A stretch of DNA of 16,394 bases from Chloroflexota bacterium. GTDB taxonomy: Bacteria > Chloroflexota > Limnocylindria > QHBO01. The stretch spans positions 1-16,394 of the forward strand of contig VBJP01000145.1 of NCBI GenBank assembly GCA_005880165.1. The letters run 5' to 3'. Shown in pieces: positions 7,029-14,500 of the stretch. A program made the position numbers and the translations under genes. Every line of letters begins with the position of its first letter. Position 1 is the stretch's first letter. The notes beneath the pieces were generated by a model. That model was not told the DNA's origin. It ran no database searches and worked only from the letters and a program-made list of their open reading frames with translations.

Positions 7029-7500
7029 ATGGGCGAGCCACAGCCGTTCGGCCGCGTGCGCCTGGTCGAGATGGTCGTCGAGAGCGTGCGCGTCCACATG
7101 CTCTCGAGCCAGCACGTCGTCATCCTGAAGGAGACGGAGCGGGACCGATACCTGCCCATCTGGATCGGTCCGTCCGAGGCAAATGCCATCGCCATGCGTG
7201 GTCGTCACCCACGTGACCGATGGGACATTCCACGCCCGCCTCTACCTCGAGACGGGCGATGGCAGCGAGACGGAGATCGACTCACGCACCTCGGACGCCA
7301 TCGCCGTGGCGGTGCGGACGGGATCGACGATCTACGTCGACGCGCGGGTGCTGGACGAGGCCGGCGTCGAACCGGACCAGGCCGATGACTCCGAGGAGAG
7401 CGATGCCAAGCTCGCCGTCTTTCGCGAATTCGTCAATTCGCTCGACGTCGACCTGCCGCCCGGCGAGATGGGCCCGCCTACCGAGGAGCAGAGCAGCTAG
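7029..7500 (+). pseudogene. Bifunctional nuclease family protein (DUF151), frameshifted and internally deleted
   Basis: DUF151 proteins are small bacterial nucleases of the BFN type. The first part (7029 to about 7195) reads RYLPIWIGPSEANAIA, the family's hallmark. The family sequence then resumes in another frame at about 7200 (VVVTHVTDGTFHARLYLE, then SRTSDAIAVAVRTGSTIYV and AGVEP) and runs to the TAG at 7498-7500. The usual linking block, which contains the family's PRPLTHDL motif, is missing. Compared with the M. tuberculosis homologue, about 27-29 residues are lost, and the frame change requires a deletion of 3n+2 bases (80, 83 or 86 would fit). As written, the first frame ends at 7388 in unrelated residues, while the second is open from 7183. 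This is either real gene decay or a sequence error. The stop overlaps that of the convergent small gene. Confidence 0.85.
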
Positions 7501-7661
7501 CCGCGCAGGCTGAACCCACCTCGCGTGAACAGGAACGACGCGGCGAACGCCGCGAGGCCCAGAGGGACGAGCGCGAGCGAGCCCAGGCTGATGCTGAGCG
7601 CGTCGAGCACGAACAGCACGATCGCCACGAGCAGCAGGATTGCGGACAGGTCGAGACGCAT
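7497..7661 (-). CDS. Small hydrophobic membrane protein, 54 residues
   Basis: Read leftward from ATG 7661-7659 to TAG 7499-7497. I do not recognise a family. The product is MRLDLSAILLLVAIVLFVLD followed by a short polar turn and a second hydrophobic run (about 26-46), ending TRGGFSLRG, so probably two membrane helices. It is supported by a near-perfect ribosome binding site, AAGGAGGT, on the minus strand at 7673-7666, four bases before the ATG. This is the strongest such site in the window. It lies 63 bases after the family 2 glycosyltransferase on the same strand and may be the last gene of that operon. Its stop overlaps the stop of the DUF151 gene in the palindrome CTAG. It could assist the glycosyltransferases, but that is only a guess from position. 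Confidence 0.7.
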   Translation of the reverse strand: MRLDLSAILLLVAIVLFVLDALSISLGSLALVPLGLAAFAASFLFTRGGFSLRG

Positions 7662-7724
7662 GAGGACCTCCTTCGGCAGCCGATGTAGGCAGCCGCTGTG
7701 CCAGCCGACTCGGCGTTCCGATGC

Positions 7725-8504
7725 CTAAGAGTGCGCCGTACCCTGCGCGGGTAGCTCTCCCAGGGTTCTGCGCCGATCGAACCAGAGCGCAAGGCGCAGC
7801 TTTCCGAGGTCTCGGAAGGTCCGCAGGATCTTGACGAAGCTCGCACCCGTGTTCGTGCCGGCGGCGCGCGGGAAGTGGTGCACCCCAACCTGCGCCATCG
7901 GCACCTTGCGAGCGCGAAGCTTGACCAGGAGCTCCGCGGAAAGGAACGGGCCGTGCGAGTCAAGCCGCAGGCCATCGAACACCTCGCGCCGAAATACCTT
8001 CATGGCGCAGTCGATGTCGCGGACCCGCAGGCCAAAGGCGACCGACACGACGGCGTTGTAGGTCTTGGCGATGACCAGCCGATGGAACGGGTCTTTTCGC
8101 TTGATCCGCCATCCGATCACCGCGTCGACCTTCTTCCGCCCGGGATCGTCGAGGCGGTCGAGGAGGAGCCGAAGCTCGTTCAGGTCGAACTGGAGGTCGC
8201 CGTCCGAGAAGGCGATGAGCCGCCCGGAGGCGTTCGCGAAGCCGGCCTTCAGCGCGCCCCCGTAGCCGCGATTGGGCTGGTGGAAGACGTGGACCCGTGA
8301 GTCGGCGGCCGCCAGCTGATCGGCAAGCTCGGGCGTGCGATCGCTTGATCCGTCATCCACGATCAGGACCTCCAGCGAATCGACCATCGGCCCGACCTGC
8401 TCGAGGGCCAGCTGAACGGTGCGCTCGACGTTCTCCTCCTCGTTGTAGGCCGGGAAGAAGAAGGTGAGGTGCGGACGGGCGGACGGGGCGAGCGGCTCGA
8501 TCAC
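7725..8504 (-). CDS. Family 2 glycosyltransferase, polyprenyl-phosphate-mannose-synthase-like
   Basis: Cytoplasmic GT-A fold enzyme of 259 residues that probably moves a sugar from a nucleotide donor to a polyprenyl-phosphate lipid. It shows FFFPAYNEEENVERTV (15-30), LIVDDGSSDRT (47-57), the GGALKAGFANASG region and the metal-binding SDGDLQFDL (100-108), followed by GWRIKRKDPF and DIDCAMKVFRREVF. These match DPM1/Ppm1-type and related lipid-phosphate sugar transferases. There is no C-terminal membrane domain. I chose GTG 8504-8502 because it overlaps the TGA of the upstream gene (GTGA) and places the family's first strand near residue 12. The frame is open further back, but that part lies inside the upstream gene and looks non-coding. 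The sugar (mannose, glucose or other) cannot be told from sequence. Confidence 0.9.
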   Translation of the reverse strand: MIEPLAPSARPHLTFFFPAYNEEENVERTVQLALEQVGPMVDSLEVLIVDDGSSDRTPELADQLAAADSRVHVFHQPNRGYGGALKAGFANASGRLIAFSDGDLQFDLNELRLLLDRLDDPGRKKVDAVIGWRIKRKDPFHRLVIAKTYNAVVSVAFGLRVRDIDCAMKVFRREVFDGLRLDSHGPFLSAELLVKLRARKVPMAQVGVHHFPRAAGTNTGASFVKILRTFRDLGKLRLALWFDRRRTLGELPAQGTAHS

Positions 8505-10009
8505 GAGGGCGGTTGCTCCCTGATGTGGAGGAGTGAGCTGAACAGGGGAAGGGTCTCCACCCATTCTGTCGGGAAGGTTGCGACGATGCGGTCGCGATCC
8601 CAGTCCGGCGGCACCACGTAGACCGGCCGCTTGCCAAGGAATCTGCGGATCGCGCCGTCGATCGTCACGTAGCCATCGTCGAGGATGTTGCGTTCGTCGA
8701 TGATCGTCACATCCGGGCGCTCGCCCAGGACCCAGCGGTGGTACCACAGCGGCGTGGAGTAGCTCCACCAGCTGATGAGGACCGCACCCTGCGGCAGCTG
8801 GGCGTAGGCGCTCGACACCCACTGGTCCGCTACCCGATTGTCACTCTGGTCGGCGGGCTGGTAGTTGACCACCAGCGTTCCGCGATCCCCGCGAACCGGC
8901 GCGATGTCTGGGCTGCCGCCCGCGCCACGGCCCCTGCCGATCATTGCCACCGCGACTCCGATCATCGGCGCGCTCGCGACCAGCGCGGGGAGGTAGTAGC
9001 GGTTGATGTCACCGTCGTTGAAGTTCATCGAGTAGACGATGTCGGCCACCACGATGAGACCCAGAAACACGAATGCGCCCAGGTGGCGAACCGCGAGGGT
9101 GGCTGCCCCAACCGCTGCGAGCACCCACCCAGGCCCCAGGTACTGCCTGCCCAGTACGACCGAGGCGTCGGGCCACTTGTCGCCGATCGAGCCGATCACG
9201 TTGCTGAAGTCGAATAGGCTGTGGAACTGCTCGGCAAAGATCAGGTAGCGGATGCGGTCGAGCGTGTCGGGCCGCGCGTAGAAGAGGGGCGGCTCAGGAG
9301 GCGTCAGCGCGCGGATCGGGATGTACAGGTAGGTCGCCAGCCCCAGCAGCAGGAACCCCGCGCATCCGAGAATCAGCCTCCATCGGCGCCACAGCCCCGG
9401 GTCGACGATGAACAGCCAGACGGCGATCCCGAAGGCCATGAGCCCGACCAGTGGATGGTTCCCCAGCGCGATCCCGAAGACCAGCGCCGCCGCCAGCAAC
9501 CAACCGCCCGCCCGCCTGGCGCCGCCCCGCTCGGCGGCCCGCCAGCAGAAGAGGAGCCAGATGAGGAGCGCCACGAAGAACGTGTTCAGGGCATGGACGT
9601 CGGCGCGCACCGCGACCGCCCATGCCTCCTCCGCGAAGGCAAACACACCGCCCGCGATGGCCGCCGCCGCCGCGCGCAACCCCGGATGGCGCTCGTCGAT
9701 GACGTGTCCGGTGATGAGCACCACGAGGCCCGCTGACAGGGCGATGCAGACCCCCGACAGGACGTTCATCCGCCATGCAACGTCACCGAACGGGATCTGG
9801 CTCCACAGCCAGCCGAGCATGGCGTACGTCGGGAATCCGGTCGGATGGAAGATCGACAGGGTATGCGGCACCGTCTGGGCTTCGGCGGTATCCCAGAAGC
9901 CGGTCGACGGGAGCATGGTCCGCAGGAAGATTCCGAAGGCGACCACCGAGACCGCCGCCGCGGTCCATGACAGCAGCCCTTCCGCGTAGGGAAGGGCTGT
10001 GCGGCGCAT
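8501..10009 (-). CDS. DUF2723 membrane protein, GT117-like O-glycosyltransferase
   Basis: Integral membrane protein of 502 residues with about ten or more hydrophobic segments in its first 360. The DUF2723 hallmark sits in the first outside loop, GFWDTAEAQTVPHTLSIFHP then TGFPTYAML, with an acidic pair expected for GT-C catalysis. LYIPIRAL and a hydrophilic C-terminal domain of about 130 residues (from about 370, including WWSYSTPLWYHRWVLGERPD) follow. DUF2723 members include bacterial protein O-glycosyltransferases. ATG 10009-10007 is preferred because the membrane region begins right after it. GTG 10117 or 10111 would add 36 or 34 polar residues and run into the divergent gene's promoter. 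No strong ribosome binding site is seen for any choice. The stop overlaps the GT2 start by 4 bases, which indicates an operon. Confidence 0.88.
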   Translation of the reverse strand: MRRTALPYAEGLLSWTAAAVSVVAFGIFLRTMLPSTGFWDTAEAQTVPHTLSIFHPTGFPTYAMLGWLWSQIPFGDVAWRMNVLSGVCIALSAGLVVLITGHVIDERHPGLRAAAAAIAGGVFAFAEEAWAVAVRADVHALNTFFVALLIWLLFCWRAAERGGARRAGGWLLAAALVFGIALGNHPLVGLMAFGIAVWLFIVDPGLWRRWRLILGCAGFLLLGLATYLYIPIRALTPPEPPLFYARPDTLDRIRYLIFAEQFHSLFDFSNVIGSIGDKWPDASVVLGRQYLGPGWVLAAVGAATLAVRHLGAFVFLGLIVVADIVYSMNFNDGDINRYYLPALVASAPMIGVAVAMIGRGRGAGGSPDIAPVRGDRGTLVVNYQPADQSDNRVADQWVSSAYAQLPQGAVLISWWSYSTPLWYHRWVLGERPDVTIIDERNILDDGYVTIDGAIRRFLGKRPVYVVPPDWDRDRIVATFPTEWVETLPLFSSLLHIREQPPS

Positions 10010-10162
10010 GCGGGGGAGCGCGACTCCGCGCAGAGGGGCGGGCTGAATGAGCTCGCCCGTTGCGGCAACCCATCGCTCGCCGAGGACGTCGGAGGTGGGA
10101 TGTATACTCACCGCCACTTTGGCGAGCGTGACCTACCGGCGCCTGTGACCTCGGCGCCGACG
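10010..10162. promoter_or_regulatory. Divergent promoter region of the glycosyltransferase locus
   Basis: The gap between the two divergent glycosyltransferase operons. TGTATACT at 10101-10108 can be read as a -10 box both ways: TATACT (10103-10108) rightward and TATACA (10106-10101) leftward. It would place starts near 10115 and 10094. No good -35 box was found for either direction. This supports the inner start codons (10163 rightward, 10009 leftward), since the outermost starts would overlap each other. Confidence 0.4.
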
Positions 10163-11512
10163 ATGACCCGCGACCCCGCGCGGGGACGGGGCGCAAGGTC
10201 AGTCGAGCGCGGCCTGCCCTTCGGCGCGGGGACTCTCCTGCTCGCGATCATCGTTGGTGGGCTGCTCCTTCGAGCGTTCATCGCCGCACTCTGGGTGCCA
10301 AAGAGCGGCTTTGGCATCGACATCGGTGACTTCAGCGCCTGGGCCCAGCAGATGGCCAGCATCGGTCCCGGCGCATTCTATCGAGCCGGTTTCCTCAGCG
10401 ATTATCCGCCGGGGTACATGTACGTGCTGTGGGCGCTCGGCCTCATCGGGCACGCCTTCCAGCCCTTGGTGGGTATCAACATCACCGGAGGCCTGGTCAA
10501 GATCCCCGGAGTGCTCGCCGACGCGGGGACGGCCTGGCTCCTCTTTCTTTTTGCGCGCCGCTTCCTGGGCCGCGGGGTTGGCGACCCCGTGGCGGAGCGG
10601 ATCGGCCTGGCGGCCGCGACCATCTACCTCTTCAACCCGGGGGTGATCTTCGACTCATCGGTCTGGGGCCAGGTCGATTCGGTTGGGACCTTCGCCATCA
10701 TCGGGACGCTCTACCTGCTGGCCCGCGGCTGGACCGAGGCGGCATCCGTCGGGGCGGTCGTCTGCCTCCTGCTCAAGTACCAGTTCGCGTTCGTGATCCC
10801 GATCGTCGCGATCGTGGGGCTAAAGCGACACCTCTTCGGACGCTCCTCGGATCCAGATCACGACGGTCGGCCAGATGCGCTGCGCGTCCTGACCTCGGTG
10901 GCGTCCGGCCTGGGTTCACTTGTCCTGCTGATCTTCCCGTATGGCCTCTCGCTGACCCCCGGCGCAGACCCGAAGACGAGCCTCATCGGCCAGTTCGTCA
11001 AGGCCGCCGGCACCTATACCGGGCTGACCATCAACGCCTTCAACCTGTGGATGAACCCTTGGAGCGGACTCGCCGGGCCTCGCGACACTGGCGGGCTGAC
11101 CCCGAGCCTGTTTTGGGGCGACGACCAGCAGGTCGCCGTGGTCATCGGCTCGTTCGCCGTCAACTGGCAGCTGGTGGGGGCGCTCCTCTTCATCGCCGTC
11201 GCCCTGTACGCCGCCTGGCTCCTGGTCCGGCGCGATGACGCGGCTGGCCTACTCGTCGTGTCGCTGGTGATCGCGGTCGCGTTCTTCGTGCTGCCCACCA
11301 GGGTGCACGAACGGTATCTCTTCCCCGCGCGATCCTGTACGGCGTCCTGTCGGTCTCGTTCTTCGCCAACGTCTACGGCGTATACACCGCGGATTGGTCC
11401 TTCTACCCGACCATCATCAACGCCGGGGCCGCCGGCTTGCCCATGGCCCGCGATCCGATCTTGCAGGCCACGCTTCTGTCGCCGTGGGGGATCTATGTCA
11501 TCTCGGCCGTGA
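10163..11512 (+). CDS. GT-C membrane glycosyltransferase, frame broken near 11329
   Basis: Multi-membrane sugar transferase that resembles GT87/ALG6-type mannosyltransferases. Family-like motifs are GIDIGDFSAWAQQM in the first loop (acidic residues), SDYPPGYMYVLW, NPGVIFDSSVWGQVDS, LLLKYQFAFVIP and VHERYLFPA. The frame is coherent to residue 389 (about 11329). The next residues (RSCTASCRSRSS and onward, to the TAG at 11510-11512) are not membrane-like. The true continuation, AILYGVLSVSFFANVYGVYT, lies in the next frame from 11329 and carries on into the next entry. Relatives have perhaps 15-17 residues between these two parts, so a block of 3n+1 bases appears lost. ATG 10163 is preferred over ATG 10100, which lies in the promoter. 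No clear ribosome binding site is visible. It may form one very long gene with the next entry. Confidence 0.82.
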   Translation: MTRDPARGRGARSVERGLPFGAGTLLLAIIVGGLLLRAFIAALWVPKSGFGIDIGDFSAWAQQMASIGPGAFYRAGFLSDYPPGYMYVLWALGLIGHAFQPLVGINITGGLVKIPGVLADAGTAWLLFLFARRFLGRGVGDPVAERIGLAAATIYLFNPGVIFDSSVWGQVDSVGTFAIIGTLYLLARGWTEAASVGAVVCLLLKYQFAFVIPIVAIVGLKRHLFGRSSDPDHDGRPDALRVLTSVASGLGSLVLLIFPYGLSLTPGADPKTSLIGQFVKAAGTYTGLTINAFNLWMNPWSGLAGPRDTGGLTPSLFWGDDQQVAVVIGSFAVNWQLVGALLFIAVALYAAWLLVRRDDAAGLLVVSLVIAVAFFVLPTRVHERYLFPARSCTASCRSRSSPTSTAYTPRIGPSTRPSSTPGPPACPWPAIRSCRPRFCRRGGSMSSRP

Positions 11513-14500
11513 TCGTGGCCGCGCTGGGTTGGCTCCTCGTACTGGCCAGCCAGGTTGCACGCGGGCCCGTCCGAGGGGTCTCCGCGGCAGGGACCGATGG
11601 TGCGGCCGCTAGGCCGGCGCGGGCGCCTGCGCCTGGGTTCCAGGCGCCGGGCTGGCCACGACCAGTTTCCGAGTCACATCAGCGCTTCGCCGACCCGCCG
11701 CGACGCCTCGATCGCCTTGACGCGCTGCTGATGCTGGCCCTGGTGTTGATCGCCTTCGGCTACCGCCTGTGGCGGCTCGATGAGCCGCGCTCGATGCACT
11801 TCGACGAGGTCTACCACGCCCGCTCCGCCACGGAATGGCTGGCCGACTGGCAGCACGGCTGGAAACGCGACGTCTACGAGTGGACCCATCCAATGGTCGC
11901 CAAGTACCTGATCGCGGCCGGCATCGAGATCACAGACCCGAACAAGGCGGTGAGCAGCGTCGACCTGGCGCGCGCCAGCCCGGCGGTGGCTGTTGCGCCG
12001 CGGCGCGACTCGGCTGGCTACCCGCGCTCGGTCGCCTTCGTGGCCGATGGAAGCCGGGTCGAAGCCGTCGACGCCCTGAACGGGAGTGCAGTAGCGAGCT
12101 GGGATGCTGGGGCGCCGGTCGCGGCCCTGGGCTTCGATGACCAGGCGGATCGGCTGCTGGTCGGTTTCGGGTCGAGCGGCAACGTCTCGGTGTACAGCCT
12201 GAGGCCCTTCCTGTCCGGCCACGGCGAACGGGCGCCGCCAGTCGTGACCGCCACCATCGACACCGGCCTCAAGTCGGTCGAGCAGATCCTCATCCCGGCC
12301 GACGCGTCGGAGGTCGCGTTCCGCGGGTCGGACGGCCTAACCGTTGTCGAGCGAACCACGGGCGTCGTCCTGTCCAGCAAGCCGATCGTCGCGCAGCAGA
12401 TTGCCTTCGCGACCGGGACCTCGGATTCACAGGGAGATGCCCTGTTTGCGACCGTGCCCGGGCAGCGAGTGGTGGTCGCCCTAAATGCGACGACGCTCGC
12501 CGAGCGCAATCGACAGCAGCTCCAGTACCCGCTCCCGGGACCACTGCTGGTGCAAGGAACCGGCGCCGATCAGCAGCTGTGGGTCGCGACCGGCCCGCTT
12601 CCCGGCACCGAAGAGCACGGTCCCAGCAATGGCGGGTTCGTCGTCTTCTCCGCGCCGGAGCTGAGCCAGACCACGCTCCCCCCAATGCCCCTCCCCGGCC
12701 ACGCCACGTCGTTTGCCTGGCAGCCGGTCGCCAACGTCGTGTACGCGGCGGGCATCGCCGACGACGGGAAGCCAACGCTGTGGACCATCGACCCGCTCGG
12801 CGACTCGCGTTCCGGATACGCGACCTTCGATGCCACGACCTTGCCCGCGCCCGCCACCGCGATGGCGTTCGACGTCTCCAACCATTCCCAGTCCGACGAC
12901 GATGGACGCCTGCTGGTCGCGACTTCCGGGGGAGGAAGCGCAGCGCTGGTGGGCATCGACGCGGGGAGCAACGCCTTTGCCTGGCGGCTGATGGGGATCG
13001 TGTTCGGGGCGATCCTGGTGGGTCTCGTCTACCTGCTGGCGGCCACCATGTTTCGGCGGCGTGGCATCGCGATCCTGGCCGCCCTGTTCGTGGCCTTCGA
13101 CGCCATGAGCTACGTGATGAGCCGCATCGCCATGAATGACATCTACGTGGCGGTCTTCATCGTCGCGGCCTACCTCGTCTTCTGGCAGATCTGGTCGGGC
13201 CGATGGGCGCGCAGCGCCTGGTGGGCGCTGCCGCTGGTGGGCGTGCTCATCGGCCTGGCGGCGGCCACCAAGTGGGTGGGCTGGTATGCGCTCGCCGGCC
13301 TGCTGGTACTCGTCCTGGCCCGATCCGCGCTGGGCCGTTTCCTGCTGGTTGCGGCGATTGGATTCCTGACCATCGCGACCGGATTCGGCGCACCGTGGCC
13401 CTTCCTGGTGGCCTGCCTGCTCGCGCTGGCCGTCGCGCTGGCGTTCGTCTACGTGCGGCCCATCGCGCTCGACCCGGCGGATCTCATGGCGGTGCCCGCC
13501 ACGGGGGTCGTGCTTGGCGGAGTCGGCCTGGCCTTCGCGATCGGCTACGGGCAGGTCGAGGGCCGGACGCCCGGCAATGCGGTGGAGGCGCTCTTCGACT
13601 TCCTGGCGCGGGGGACCCAGGCCGCCTGGCCGGCGTGGCTCATGCTTGCCGTGGCGGGCCTGCTCATCGGCTCCCGCGCGGTTGTCTCACTCAGAAATCC
13701 GGCCAGCGATCGCCGCTGGCTGCAGCCCAGCGAGCTGGCGGGCTTCGCCTGGCCATGGGTGGGCGCCTGCCTGGTCGTCGTCCCGTTGCTGGTCTACTTC
13801 GTGGCCTACATCCCCTACCTGCAGCTGGGGCACGCGGTCTCGATCCCGGGCGGGCCTGGCTACGGGTGGTCGCTGGACGAGCTGCAGGTGCAGATGTTCA
13901 GCTACCACTTCAACCTGCAGGCCGGCCACCCTGCCGCCTCGCCGTGGTGGAGCTGGCCGCTCGACCTGAAGCCAGTCTGGTTCTACGGCAGCCCGGGCTG
14001 GGACGGCAACCTGGTCGCGGCCATCTACAACGGCGGCAACCCGGTGCTCTTCTGGGCCGGGGTGCCGGCCATCGTCGCCTGCGGCGTGCTCGCCTGGCGG
14101 CGCCGTTCGGCGGCGTTGGTGCTGATCGTCGCCGCCTTCGCCTTCCAGTTCCTGCCGTGGACGCGCATCGAGCGCGCCACCTTCCAGTACCACTACCTCA
14201 CGGCGGTGCTGTTCGCGATGATCGCCATCGCCTACCTGGTGGACGAGGCGCTCCGCAGCCGGGCCTACCAGGCGCTGGGTGTCGCCTTCCTCGTGGCGGC
14301 GGCGGTGGTCGGGGTCATGATCTGGCCGCTCGGCGCCGCGTGGCCGATGCCGGACTGGTACATGAACGCCGCTCGAGCCCTGCCGCCCTGGAACTTCGAG
14401 TTCAAGTTTCCCGGCCCGCCGCAGGGTAACCGAGAGGTGTTCAGCACGACCACCCTCCAGCTGGTCACGGGTGCGATGCTGGCGCTCGGGGCGGCCGCGT

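Noticed and set aside
7675..7695. Short direct repeat GGCAGCCG twice, 13 bases apart, as a mobile-element or operator trace
   Set aside because: Eight bases in GC-rich DNA, with no further copies or symmetry; chance is likely.
8505..8822. Upstream extension of the GT2 gene to 8822
   Set aside because: It lies wholly inside the DUF2723 coding region in another frame, with a non-coding-looking translation. The GTG at 8504 fits both the family and the operon overlap.
13203..14429. 408-codon open frame in another frame of the PMT gene
   Set aside because: Arg/Gly/Ala-rich shadow. The PMT frame has the membrane helices and conserved motifs.
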